Assembly (NCBI GenBank): GCA_036971475.1
Contig: JBAIZL010000006.1
Coordinates: forward strand, 62,504,398 to 62,568,397
Length of the DNA: 64,000 nt
Source of the DNA: Prosapia bicincta
Taxonomy: Eukaryota > Arthropoda > Insecta > Hemiptera > Cercopidae
Direction of reading: 5' to 3'
Below are positions 45,311 to 58,500 of this stretch, piece by piece. Below the pieces are notes generated by a model. That model did not search any database. It was not told where the DNA came from and was given only the letters and a program-made list of their open reading frames with translations. The stretch's first letter is position 1, and every line of letters begins with the position of its first letter. The translations under genes and the position numbers were made by a program.

Positions 45311-45847
45311 AAACAAATTAATTAATAATTGCTGAGTTGGAAACAGAATTTAATAAATTACTAATTTTATGGATTTTAAATTTTCTATTTTGTACCAATT
45401 TTATAATTAAGGAAGTTTATATTTTCAGAGTCATTTTCTATATAATGTCTTAATTTTTTCAGAGAGTTAATTTAAAAGTACATATTATAAGTAATAGAAT
45501 CCCTTATTTACGAATTTTTTATAATTATAATTATTTTGTTTCAGCATTTCTAGCTCAACTAGAGATTCTTAGTGCTTGTTTATTGAAAGCAACTTCTTTC
45601 AGAAAGAAACACGTCTTCAGAAATAAACAGTATTTTTCTATCTCTTTATCCAAAAATAATCATATTCTATGCAATTATTTTTGTTCAGAAAGACTGGATT
45701 TATTTTTGTAATGTATGCTGTTTTAAATGAAACAAAAGTTGACTACTTTAATCATAAGATTTTATTGCATTTTTATTGTTTATCAATCATGAACTAAACA
45801 TTTATTTTGATTTGTTATAGTCATTAATGTTAATTAAATGTATTCCA

Positions 45848-45853
45848 AATAAA
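45848..45853 (+). terminator. Candidate poly(A) signal of PRPSAP
   Basis: AATAAA followed by a T/G-rich stretch (TATTTGAACTTATTTGTTGC). Earlier AATAAA copies lie in the Penelope insertion (about 45239) and at about 45354, so the choice is uncertain. This one would give a 1.9-kb 3'UTR. Confidence 0.3.
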
Positions 45854-45879
45854 ATGTATTTGAACTTATTTGTTGCTTC

Positions 45880-47993
45880 TTTCTTGAACAAACAAAATAA
45901 GGGGAAATAGAGAATAATGCAATGCATGTATTAGATTTACTCAACACACTATTTACATTTTTTTTTTTTGAAATTCAAGAACTAATAAATTAAATGTTTA
46001 ATATTATATCAATGAGTCATTGTGTCAGATAATCCAGAACTCACTGAAATAATGTTTTGTGAGGGATATCAGTAGAATTTTTTGAAATAATTTTGTATGC
46101 ATTGTTTTAAATTTTGGATGTAATATTTAATACCTCAAGCACTGGCCCAGGTCCCATGGTAGAACACTGGAGGTTTATGGGTGTTTTGAAAAATCATAAC
46201 TTTAAACCTATAAGAGATATCAAAATGAACCTTACATGGCTGTATCATCCTGATATTTTCTTTATTTTGATATATAATACAATTACTTTATATTTGAATT
46301 TATATATTTAAAATTGCGTTTTTTAACTGTTACTTTTGGAAACAAAATCAAATGAAGATGCACTAAACAGTTTTTTACAAAACTAAATAGATCAAATACA
46401 TTTACACCGTCTATATTTACACAAAACAACTGTTTATATACGCATGCAAAAGTTACTTATATATTGAATTTTTTTAATGATAAACCTTGAAACATGGTTC
46501 TTTGCATAACAGGACACAACACTCACTACACCAGAAAGATGTCTTTCCTTCTGGATACCCCACTTTCTTTCAGCCCCTTTGCAGAACACACTTTACACAT
46601 TCTTTGTATTTTGTTTTTTCCTGGTGGTACTGATATTTTGTTTTAATAATGCTTGCCACAACCAAGCCTAACTAATAGTCAGAAAAATATCACAGAATAC
46701 GGTAAATCAGTAAAAACACGAAATATGCAATATAATTTAATTTATTTAATTGAATTATGAACCCGTAAAATTACGTGATCTGTGCAAAGTGTCCCAAACA
46801 TATGAACATCACAAGTAGGCAATACATGGCCAGAAGTGTCAAACACCAAAATGAACATCATCTATCTTAATTTAGGTTCTGGAAGGTCCAAGTTAATTGA
46901 AAAGTACCTGGCCTGCCTTAGGAAATGCTAGGCCTGGAGCAAAAAGGTTTTACAAGGTTTTTTTAAGAAAGTGGTCTCCTCTGAAAAATTTTAAAAATTC
47001 TCGTGATAAAAGGTGTGTTTAGAACAATTTTGATCAAGTAATTTCGTCACCAAACACAACAATCATTTGCCAATTATTCATATGATATTTTCCCATTTGA
47101 CAGGGTTGAGTATATTTTTACTTTTGATGTATACAATATATTATTCTGTGTAAAGAATTGAGATAAGAAAGAATTCTGATTTATGACCACAGTCTAAACT
47201 CTTCCACTTTAATTTTTCAATCAATGAGCCATTAGAAAAATCATAATAATTTAGATCTGACAGAAAATAAATAAAACCGTTTAAAAAATTAATTTCAATT
47301 AATAATTAATAATCAATTATAAATAAGGACATATTATTATTATTATTTGCACATACTATTTTTTTTAGTATTCTTAAGAGGGAATCTTAAATATTGTCCA
47401 CAAAAGTTCATTACAAAACTAATGATCAAATAAAAAAAAACAAACACTTCATTGTGAATATTTATTGCATCTTATCATTCCATCCCTTTGTAAATGTTCA
47501 TATCTTGTTTATTTACTTTTTGTCAAGTTAGGTATGTAATGTTCTCCGCAGTTGGTCTAAAGGACCTCACCCTGATGCTATATCGATATCGACGTTTGTG
47601 TTCTTTTGGTTGGTTGTGATGCCTATATCTCATTTATAGGTTTTGTCGTTAATCAATAATTGAATATATTTTGCAGGTAATCACAAATATTTTAGCCACG
47701 TATATCTGTATGTTATTTTCATTCAACCAAAATATCTTACTTATATTTTAGCGTAAGGCCTTGCTGCCGCTCCACCGTAAAGACAGCACTTGCCTGAGTA
47801 ATAGAGCATTCTCTACTGTTCAAGGTAAGCCGAGTATCCTAAGAACAAGTATTGCAACTTGTCTTGTTCTCAATCTGAGGATGAACTTCATACTTTTCTT
47901 CTAAGAGTGAACAATTCATAATGTATTGCATTATCAGATGTGTTTCTTTAAGATTTCCGTATCAAGATAAAATGGTTATCTCTACACCTCATC
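45880..47993. other. Intergenic, no gene recognised
   Basis: AT-rich. The 47.56-47.89 kb part is less AT-rich (TCAATCTGAGGATGAACTTC, GCCTTGCTGCCGCTCCACC) and may belong to the following foldback element, but no coding domain is visible. Confidence 0.4.
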
Positions 47994-48491
47994 CAAACTC
48001 AGAAGCGCCCCAAAAGATTAGACGACACTTGCACACACTCATGCTGACCGTACTTGCCATCCTACTTGCTACTTTTGAGTCACCAAATAGGCCTTGGTCT
48101 AAAAAACTAAAATTTAAACTGTAATATTAAGATAATTTTACTGACATTTTTTGATTTACCTATTATCCCTTGGAAATAGAGGCCAAACGTGATGCAACTC
48201 CTTGAAGTGAGAGTATATGGAAAATATAATGGTCATTAATATTGATTTTTGATATTTATTGCATTGAATTAAATATTTATTAGTCATGATGTACTTCTGT
48301 TTCCAAGGAATCATATGTAGAATCTATAAATGTCAGTAAAAATGGCCTAAATGCAGTAGTTCAATAGATTTTAGTTTTGTAGACCAAGGCCTAGTAGGTG
48401 GTAAACTATTGGTGGTAGATAAGCAGGCCAGATTGTGTGCTTTCATCGAGGTGCGAGAGTTACCTAATCCTCTTGGGTGCTTCTGAGTTTG
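47994..48491. repeat. Large foldback, arms about 195 bp
   Basis: CAAACTCAGAAGCGCCCCAA ... AATAGGCCTTGGTCTAAAAA ... TTACTGACATTTTTTG faces ATAAATGTCAGTAAAAATGG ... AGACCAAGGCCTAGTAGG ... GGGTGCTTCTGAGTTTG. Arms differ at many sites, so it is older than the 22.9- and 54-kb palindromes. The open frame 47921-48124 overlaps the left arm and is not a gene. Confidence 0.85.
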
Positions 48492-51014
48492 ACGAGATAT
48501 ACGACTATATATATTAAATAAATTGAAATACTCGAAAATTACAATTAACTATTAATTATTCTATTTAAAAAGGAGTGGTAGGCTTTCATACTGTCTAAAA
48601 CTGTATATTAGTTATAAATATTATTGCTCCCAAACAATATTTTCTTGCTAGATTGGGATAATATTCTAAAATTAATTGAAGAATATTTTCTTATTAAATT
48701 AATTTTACAACCAGAAAACTCTTCACCTTTGGAAACAGAATTATAGGATAAATTAGTGTAGTGTTTAGATCTGAGTTTACCAATGTCTGTTGATTTACAA
48801 TAAAGCTATGAAAAACCATTAGAGTATTGGATTATTCAGTTAGAAAAAGTGGGAAGATAATAAAAAGAAAAATAATCAGTAACTGGAAAATATATTGTAT
48901 GGTAAAGAATCCAATAGAAGAAACAACGGAGGAAAGAAATCTTTGGAAAGAAGAAGATAAGTAACATTAAAATAGATCATATACAGGGACAAGAGGAAGT
49001 TGGGAAATAGTTAGGTTTGTCATTAAGGAGTGAGGGACTTGCAGTAAAAAACTAAATGACCCATATTTTACTACCTTAATTAAGGTGTGGTTAAGTAAAA
49101 CGGTTAGGACCATTCTGTTAGGAAATGATATGGGAAAATGATGCTCACTAGAATTGAAATATGTTTTATTAAATATTTATTTTTATTTATATGATTATTT
49201 TTTTAATTTTTCATTATTTTATTGCAAATTAAAAAATATACATATCTTGTAATTTTAACAAAAAATTTCAACCGTAACTTATTTAAAAACAAATACTAAA
49301 AATTTAATTTTTAAAATAAACTAAATAATAAATATAAACTCTTCTAAGACATACTATTGAAGAAAGTTTTATTTCAACATTAAACCTGTTTTTACAAGTT
49401 GCTCTATTGTTTCCATCTTAAATATACTTTCTAAAAACTTCTCTCATGTTAGTTGTAGTAAACACTGTTAAATAATCTAAGAATAAAAAATATATTTCTT
49501 TAACATTAAAAATTCCTGTATTAGATAAAAAGTGACAGATTGTCTTGGATGAAGTTGGACTTTTGTCTAATCTTTTACTATAAAATACATATTAAATCGA
49601 ATTAAAACCCTATTTCAAAAAATATTTTTTTTTGTAAAAAAGTAATTTGTAATAATCTAAAATACAATGTTCCCCTCCAAAAAGTGTTTGCATTAATTGT
49701 TTTGTAGCTGAAGTAAGAAATCTTAACTTATGTACTCTGTTTTGATAAAAGTTTTAAAATATAATAGGTTGATTGCTATATTAAGTAATTTATTGTAATC
49801 TATAAATACCAAAAATAATTGTGAAGTTATATGTAAAACATTTTAATATTTGGCTAAAGATTATCTTGTACTGTTTCCTATTATTAAGTAACTAATTTGA
49901 ATTTAAAGTGTTGGAAATTTATCAGTAATCTCAACTATCCTTAAATACTCGTACTATACAAAAAAAAAAACAAAATAATAACATGTTGAATCTAAAAATC
50001 TGCTTTAGAAGAAAAAAATATTGGGAGAATAATGATAAAAGCAAGTCATGTTAATAAAGAAGTTCTACATTATAAAGTAATAAACAAATTTACTTAGAGT
50101 AATGTTTTTGCATTATTCAGTCTGGTGGTTTCAAAAGTATATCAAATAAGTATGGCTTTGTAAACATATATAATATTTTGTTTATTGCATTTGTTTATTT
50201 TTTTGTGATACCTGGTTAAAATTAAGCATTTTGTGATTGACAAAGGAATCTTAATAGTTTTTTAAACAATCAGTCAACGATTTTAGATTTTGCTTTTAAG
50301 CAAAGTTTTAATTTTAAGTTTTTTTTACTTAAATTTTAATTATAAATCGTTTGTTCTAAACTGTTTTAATATATATTTTATAGAGGGCTAGGAAATATAG
50401 TGGATTTTAAATTAACCAACAACTAACCTCAATTTTGAATACGTAAATTTCCAAACATAATAATGCTTGGATTTAATTTGGATATTACGATATTTTAAAG
50501 GTTTTTATGTTTCTTTCTTGCATGCGTAAAACATTATTACAATATCTCAAATGGATATATTGGTTGAAGTCAGGTTCTAGTTTTAGAAAACTTCTAGAAA
50601 GCAATTTGTTTAATGATCAAATGCTATAAAATAACATTGCCGCTTCAAATATAAAAGCAAGAAGTAAGGAGCTTTTTGTAAACATTTTAACTTCACTAGG
50701 AATCAACTTGATTCAAAAAAATGAAAACAAGAATTTCAAGATTTAAAATGGGCACCAGCTCAAGCACAGAGTTTCTGGTAGAGTTAAATATGTTGTAAGA
50801 AATAGAAACCACTGTTCAAACTTGGAGTTTAGTACTCTTTCTTCTCATAAGCTCATCAGATCTAGGACGTATCTGGTACTCTTGAAACATTTTGCTCTCA
50901 AAATTCTAAAAGAGGAATAGGTAAATATAATAGACAGATATAACAATGATGAAACTGGAGCCGAGGATAGAATAGATCTATTCGAGCACCTATATTATTC
51001 ACTTAGATCTAGAA
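48492..51014. other. Intergenic, nothing recognised
   Basis: Very AT-rich, with no open frames of interest and no repeats that I could pair. Confidence 0.5.
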
Positions 51015-51253
51015 TAGATGTTTCCCATCGCTATTTTATTCTGTGCTTCCAGTCGCACACAAACATACAAGCTCCATGCAATTTCCGATCAACAAAACAT
51101 CAACTATCTTGTCAAGTACAAGTGTAACCTCTTATTTGTTTTAAATCTGAAGTGAAATATTGATGTCCTCTATTGCTGGTATTATTTTCACATACCACCC
51201 ACAGACTCCTACATACCCCTGGGAGTATGCGTACCACAGGTTGGGAACCGCTG
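51015..51253. mobile_element. Short hAT-type MITE
   Basis: On the minus strand the end reads CAGCGGTTCCCAACCTGTGG, then TACGCATACTCCCAGGGG, a hAT terminal pattern. The opposite end (TAGATGTTTCCCAT on the plus strand) matches it imperfectly. TCTAGA (51008-51013) and TCTAGT (51255-51260) look like the remains of a target duplication. 239 bp. Confidence 0.5.
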
Positions 51254-54160
51254 TTCTAGTGGATATCAGTATTATGCTAAAGTAAATGAGATCCCATAAA
51301 AGTGAAAAACTTTTATAGAAGATCTTTAACAAGAAATTAAACTCGTCAGATTTAGAAAATGTTGACAAAGAAAGCAACATAACTCAACATAAGGGAATAA
51401 CGGGGATATGTCTGTGAGCAATAGAAGTCAATTAAAGACAAGGCAGGGTTGTTACAGCACATCCTAGATTTTACCATAATCACTGACTATATGCGTTGCT
51501 TTGGATTCAGTCTTAAACATGAGTAAGAGCTAACACTGCTTTGTTTTACTGAGACTCGGTAGAAAATTAATCTTTGTATTTATTACATGATTATTTGCTG
51601 AACTTAAAATTAGAGTAAATTGTGAAAAACTTACCAAAACAATGACTAACAGAGGATTTTTTATGAATCTACTTGAATTATAAGTTTGACAAGCCTATAT
51701 ATATAAATTTCAAATGTAGAAGTTGAGCCGATCGTTAGGAACAACAAAATTTACAAAAATAAAATTAATAACCTCCACTTAGTCACAGAATTAACAATAA
51801 TGTATATAATATGGGAAACAAGAAACAGTAAAAATTTTAATTACTATTGTATCAGTAACTAGCTTCAGTAGAAAGACTATTAGACTTACACACACACACA
51901 CACACATATACACATATATCCTATTTTATTTTGAAAAAATAGTTTAAAAGTTTGTAAAACAAGTACATAGTTAATCATATTTTCAAATAAAATATTTTGT
52001 TGAACTATATAAATATTGAAATTATTTCCAAATTCCGATAATTAAAAAAAAAATTAAATATTGAAATTATAAGAACAATATTTTTTTTTAACACAGTAAA
52101 TTTGTAAGAAAACATATTTAAAAAACCATTATAACATGAAATTTATTAACATTATTGCCATTTATCATTATTCATTTAGAGCTGAAAGCTTTGCAAGAAA
52201 TTATAGCATAATAGAAGTTAGTAAAGCACAATTGCGTTTTGATTTGAATCTGATAAGTTGCAGTCTATTGTGTACCTCTCTACCCCTAAACAGCATAAAT
52301 CCATTAACATTTACTGCTGCTACGATAATTTGTCCTTATAACAAGTGTTGCTGGTATTGTATCAGACACATAATGTAAATTTATTCAGACATTATGGAAT
52401 TGTTGGGAATAACACAATTTTTAGATTAGCAAATGATTTTTAAAATAATATGGAAACATATTATACTGATATTTTCTTTCAACTGTTAATGAATTCTTTA
52501 GAAACAAAATATTGACCAAATCACAAAATATCTGGTTTGAAGGTAATTCCATTGGGCAGTTATATATTTCTAACCTGCAAACATTACTAATACCTTACAT
52601 TATGCTCAAATTTAAATTAAACATTAACCAAAGTTCAAGTTATTTAATTTTAAATTTTAAATTAGCTTCAATCCTGTAAAACATTAAGAAACTGAAATTT
52701 TAGGTTTTTAGCCTTTGATTAGCAACATGTTCCAGCCCTGATATGGCCCCTAGGAGCAACATATTTTTGAAAGATTTTTACACTTTTTCTTTTTTCTAAT
52801 TTTTTTGTTTATTTTTTCTCTAATTTTTTAAATTATAGTAATATTTGTAAATATTTTTTTATTTACCTATTTTCTCATGTTAACCAAACTTTACCTTACG
52901 TTTACTGATAATTTTTTTGCTAAAAAGTATCTGTTAATCTCTTTCTTTTGTCAAATACCTATTCATTGTAAAATACTGCACAAATTTCGAAACAATCTGT
53001 AACTACTTGGGAATACGCATAGACTTTGGACATAAAAGGATGGTGGCTATGTATTCTGTGTAGTATTTATTGTCCAGATAGTTGCAAATATTTAACCTAG
53101 AATACAGAACAATAAAACTGGAAAACAAATCGTAAACGTACAAATACGTGAATGCTCCTAGTGGCTGTTGTGCGATCTCATGTACTGGTATGTGAATGCT
53201 AATCAAACGGTTAAAGTTCATTTTAAAAACACCTAAATTATAATTTAGTTGAAATCAATTAAAATAATTTATTGACCATCATACCTTGTCAACATTTGTG
53301 ATGTATAAATTTGCAATAATCATAAATCTAAGTAATTTAATACATTTAAATAAAGTTTTTAATTAAAAAAAATAATAATAGGCTTCAATTCAATGTTTAA
53401 ATTAAAAGAAACAACCATACGTTTAAAGTAAGTTTTGAAATTGTACCTTAGTTATAAAATATCACAATAAATAATTTCATCAAAACTGATTCAATGAAAT
53501 ATAATGTTTTCAACTCAAGCTCTGAAACACACTTAAATAAAATGAAAATCAACTCTACAAATACATCATATATATTTAAATGCTTTCTGCTCACTTGAGC
53601 TATCCACTGAATTATTACTGAATTTAAACTATCAAGCAAAGGACCAGAGAAATTAACTTATCTAAAATAATGTTCTCAATGATAGTGGTTTATTTTATTT
53701 TGAAAAGAACAAGAAAATGATCATGAACAATAACCTAAATAAAGCTATTAATATTAAATTTCATGAATTTAAAAGCTCAAATTCAATAGTTATCTCAAAG
53801 AGTTAGATGGCCCAAAATTTAGTAAAAAATAAATTGCAGGCTATTATTTCTGAAGGATGTGTTGTAATTTACCAAATGTTAATTACATACACTATAGCAA
53901 GTGTATTTACTTTAGAATTACTTTAGAACTTTAGTATTTTAGAACTGTTGGTGTATACACTTTAGAACTATTTAGCAATCTAAATAGTTAGAGGCAATAT
54001 TAAAATAGTTGTTAGAGGGAAAATATAACAAAAGTCAGTATGGTGTGTGACAGTAACACAGAAAAATAAGTACAACAAAAGTCAAATTGAAGTTTTCAGT
54101 CCAAATAATAGATATTTTATCATTTGTTGATTCAATCTTCGGGTGACCTACTAGTAATCA
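51254..54160. other. Intergenic, nothing recognised apart from a (CA)n run
   Basis: AT-rich. (CA)n at 51891-51905. The open frames 52136-52378, 53003-53221 and 53448-53639 show no domain. Confidence 0.45.
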
Positions 54161-54378
54161 CTAAACACTTTTTAAATGTTTTTAACTTGCCTATAGTAGC
54201 GCTTACTTTGCTTGTTGAGGACGGCCGTTTCGGGAGATGTGTCCCTTTGTTAACTCAGACCGTAACTCAGGAGTTACGGTCTGAGTTGACAAAGGGACAC
54301 ATCTCCCAAAACGGCCGTCCTCAACAAGCAAAGTAAGTGCTACTATAGGCAAGTTTAAAACATTTAAAAAGTGTTTAG
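54161..54378. repeat. Near-perfect 218-bp palindrome with 2-nt centre
   Basis: CTAAACACTTTTTAAATGTT ... GTTGAGGACGGCCGTTTCGG ... CAGACCGTAACTC, AG, then GAGTTACGGTCTG ... AACGGCCGTCCTCAAC ... AAAAAGTGTTTAG. Few arm mismatches (CGGG/CAAA region, GCGC/GTGC). The GC-rich core stands out from the AT-rich surroundings. On each arm, read outward, a GGGA...TCCC stem is followed by GAAACG (left arm) or AAAACG (right arm), as in the other Penelope-type ends. Confidence 0.95.
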
Positions 54379-56319
54379 AGATATTTTATTTTTTAAAACC
54401 TCCACAATTGAAATCAGAAATCTGACGTAAGAATTATGAGTGAAATATATTCAACTGTGAGGTCAATATTTGATTGATTGAGATTCAAAATATGCCTTTT
54501 CATTATGCAACCAAACCGATTGACCCAGTTTGGGATAATGGGTAGTGTAGCAGTGCAGTGCTGTCCACCTTGCCTTAATTGAAGACCCAAGCGCGAAAAC
54601 TACCCTACTCTCCTAAACCATGATCTTGGAATAAAATGGCATTTATATTAACGATTAAAATTTACCAGAATAACGTTTTGTTGAAGATAATGTTTTATTT
54701 TTAAAAAAATATAACCTTTAGATAGTAATTTTTCAGATTAATGAAACTAATTATTTTAAAGATGTTTACGTTTAAAACCTGAAGTGTAATATTGTCATTT
54801 AAAAAAAAAATAATTTCTGACACTAAGTTAACTTTAGTTAACTCAGTTAACTTTTTTTCAAATCAATAATTTTATTTTGCTAGTATTAAAACATTCAATT
54901 TGACATTTTATTTATAGGAGAAAAAAGAAACTATTTATGAAGTATCAAAATTAGATAGAATGCCACTGACTTGAACATGTTTAAAATGATTAGTCATAAT
55001 TTATTGGTTTTATTTCAAAAGAAATAGTGTAATTTATGTGAAAGTTTCTCACGTTTAAACCTTCAAAAATGAATTGTGTTTACCTTTAAAAAAAGGTTTA
55101 ATTGAAAATAAGAAATAATTTTATAAAACATAAAGTTTTAAAGTTAAAAATTACTAAATATCTCATCTAAAGATATTTCTCAAATTAATTTGGTGCAATT
55201 TAAAACACAAAGTGACAATTTTTATGAGACTGGAAGATATATAACATTTTCAACATTATTAAAAACAATTATAAAAAGGTTTTTTTTCTGTGTTCGTTGG
55301 TTTTTCCAACATATTTATTGTGGTTGAATTAATTATCTTTGTTTTTTAATTTAAAAAGTGATTTATGTTATAAACTATATAATACTTTAAAAGAATGAAA
55401 AAAAAACTATATTTAAAAAAAGGGTGTCTTGAATAGAGATTACAAACAGTTTTTAAATTTCGTAACTATTCAAACACATTACTTTGGAAATAGTGATTGC
55501 AATTTGTTTCAATTAGAAAAGTCATCGATTTCAGAACAAGTAAATTAATTAAATCCACGATGTTTATATATGTATCTAATTCCCAGCTAAACACATACTT
55601 AGGTTTAATTAGGAAAACAAATATAAAAGAATTTAGAAAGAACAATATTATTAAGCTAAAAAAATAATTTAAATTTATAAAAAATTTTTTATGTAAACCA
55701 TATTCAAGTACACTATGTACAAAGTATGTAAAACAAAATGTTATATGCTAAGTTATACTGGTTGACATATTTTAAAATGAAAACTAACCTTAAAATTAAT
55801 ATAAATACAATAATTTACATTTGAAGTTCTCATTAACAATTTTTTTTGGTGCCACTGATTTATTTTTACACTTTTATTAGTAATATTATATAGGACTTAT
55901 CTTACATTCATTTCATATTATTAGAAAAATTGAAAACTATATTTACAGAAATAACACAATAAAATTAATTTAAATGTGTTTTTATCTATAAAACATAAAT
56001 CTAGTCTTTTTAATACTAATTATTAAGTTAAACATCACATTCTTTATTGCCTAACTAAGTTTACGTTTAAAGGACAGTTAAGCAAAGATGGAAATAAAAA
56101 TGCTTAGTGATATTATGTTTTATGCACATTGACCCTTAATCATTTTATTTGCTTACTTACTTATGAATTCTTGATTATATTTGCTAGTCCTTTTTGCCTA
56201 CTTCAAATAATCAGATACCATTACCAGTGTTAGTTATCCTATTTTTAAAATCTTATTTGAGGCTATTGTTTTTTCAACACTGAAGTTGTAAAATAAACAC
56301 ATTTTAAATATATGATTTT

Positions 56320-56490
56320 ATCACTCTAGTTTGTAACTTCTTGTTTCTAGATTGTAATTTTCTAATAAGACTCTCTGATGATGATGACATGGTCATCGAA
56401 ATGTACATAAGGGTTTAATCTTAAGTAACTTGTTTTATTTGTTATTTTTTGTGTGGTATTTGGGTTCTTTCCAATATTTTCATTGTAACA
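56320..56490 (+). repeat. Solo copy of the 18.9-kb Penelope-type end
   Basis: CTAGTTTGTAACTTCTT ... CTGATGATGATGACATGGTC ... CATAAGGGTTTAATCTTAAG ... GGGTTCTTTCCAATATTTTC repeats 18850-19030. There is no inverted partner here. Confidence 0.88.
56375..56401 (+). ncRNA. Hammerhead-like motif, identical to 18907-18933
   Basis: CTGATGA, extra T, GATGAC / ATG / GTCATC, GAAA. Sequence around it has drifted (for example in the poly-T/poly-A tail), but the core is unchanged. Confidence 0.45.
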
Positions 56491-57578
56491 TTAATAGTAT
56501 GATAGACGACAGTTTTAGGAAAATTACCAGAAACAAGTAACTTAAATATGGGGAAAAATAGGCTAACTGAAGAACAGGTGGTCCAGTGGTCTCAAGGCTC
56601 AATGCTTAATTTAAACTTGGAAGAGAAAGAAGTTGGTAGTTAATTGAGTCAAGGAAGCTATTGTTTGAAATTACTATCAATAATGAAAATCCTAATATCA
56701 CATTTATTTACTCTTTTCTGCACATTTTTAAATTTAATACCAACACATGTAATAGTTGTTCCAAACATCAATCTAGTAAAAGTTATCACTTCATGATAAA
56801 ATAACGATTTTTAATACAAGTGATTACCAAACTAAATTTTTAAAAAAATGTTTGTCTTAGTAGTTTAGAGGAAAATATACCACACGGTTAAACGATGTTT
56901 CTGTTTCAAACTACTGCATTGAAAAAGATATTGCTACTGTCAGATATTGTTAAATTAAACTTTCAACAAAGGTAATAAATACTAGAAAACATACATCACT
57001 GCACCCATAAGTTGTATCAATAAGCATTGTGTTAAATTAAAAATTGTTTAAAAATAACTTAAATATATTTCTTTGTCCAAAACAATCAAAGATGAAACAA
57101 ATAAAAATATTTTTCAAAGCCAGATAACTTTTATCAAGGGTCAAACTACATGTAAAAACAAAATGATAAAAACTGGAAAAACATGTTCTGTGCTAAGCCC
57201 ACTAAGACAATAAAAACATCTGAGCTGCTTTTACAGAAAGAATAAACAAATAATATGCCCTGTGTGTTACAGCCAAAGTGAAAATAATTTATTATACACA
57301 TATATTCTCTGCAAAACGTTTGGTGTTAATAAATTAGTACCTGGGATTACTGTTAATTGTTGGGACATTGTCAAGAAGAACCAGTTAAAAAAGGTTTTCT
57401 TGCTGTTAGAGTCTTCAATATTGGTTACTGTTGTACAAGATAGACAATAATGTAAAAAATTTATTAAAACTTTTTTTTGAATGATATATAAAGATATCAG
57501 TTAACAGTTTTGGAAAACATGCATTTAAACCTTATTATGAATTACTTCAGGAAAATCTTGAATTATGGTGATAAGAAC

Positions 57579-57679
<101 letters not shown>

Positions 57680-58002
57680 CTGTTGACTTTAAATATATAT
57701 ATTTTTAGTTTAGTTGCATATTTGGTTTAGTTTATTCTAGTCCCTAAACAACACTACTATAATAATGTGTTGGCATTTTGAACATTTTTGTAGTGATCAA
57801 AGCAGTTTATTAAAGAAAACCTCTGGAGACATTTATGATTAAATAACTGTATAAATAAATAGTTATATATGCTTTCGTCCTTTGCGACAGACCTTGCTTC
57901 TTTTTTAATTGGCAATCTAATCACCTTGACTGTCATTTCCTGATTCTCAAAGACAGTTTTTTAAAAACACAAACTCAAAGCTATTAGAAATGTTTAGTAC
58001 AA

Positions 58003-58326
58003 AGTACAGACAGATCTTTCGCCCAAAGATATAAAGAACACAAAAGCGCACTGCACACTACTATTGAATCCACCTTCGCAAATCACCTCATGGACACTAA
58101 ACACTCATGCAAAAGTATGGAAAATAACATGAGCATCCTCCACACATGCAACAAAGGCCATGAATTAAACACACTAGAACAGTATGAAATACATAGACAT
58201 AGCAACACACATAAAAATGCCATCTTAAATGAACAAACACGGCACAGATCACATATACTCTTCGATCACATCACTTCTAACTTTCAAAATAATGGTACCG
58301 AGGAAGCGCAACTGCAGCATTCCTAG
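58003..58326 (+). pseudogene. Penelope GIY-YIG endonuclease fragment, 3' end
   Basis: Reads TDRSFAQRYKEHKSALHTTI, ESTFANHLMDTKHSCKS, NMSILHTCNKGHELNTLEQY, EIHRHSNTHKNAILNEQTRH, then TAG. TDRSF..RYKEH corresponds to TGRSF..RYKEH of the YIGQTGR region, and the Glu in the LNTLEQYEI block fits the catalytic Glu area. It is open for 107 codons but lacks everything upstream of the YIG motif. Confidence 0.85.
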
Positions 58327-58500
58327 CAGCAAAAATACGCGCCTGAAGAAGTCGTAAGAAAACGTTTCCTCCAAGTGTAAGTTAACAGTTTAACAACTTT
58401 TAGTTAACAAAATTCTGGTTGCAAGTAATAGCAAAAGTGTACTAAGAATTAACAACCAGCTCATCATGAACAGCAACAAGATTTCGATATTTAAAATAAA
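58003..58500 (+). mobile_element. Penelope-like element, 3' part with end repeat
   Basis: The endonuclease fragment (58003-58326) is followed directly by an end repeat CTGAAGAAGTCGTAAGAA ... AAGTAATAGCAAAAGTGT ... AACAGCAACAAGATTTCG, which matches the left arm of the 29-kb foldback in full. This shows the 29-kb foldback is made of Penelope ends. Confidence 0.82.

Larger units (their letters stand above)
54379..57578. other. Intergenic, AT-rich, one Penelope-type end at 56.3-56.5 kb
   Basis: No gene is recognised. The single noteworthy segment is the solo end at 56320-56490. Confidence 0.45.

Noticed and set aside
47561..47600. CTGATGCTATATCGATATCGAC as another hammerhead-like core
   Set aside because: Lacks CTGANGA and GAAA; the ATATCGATAT stem alone is not enough.
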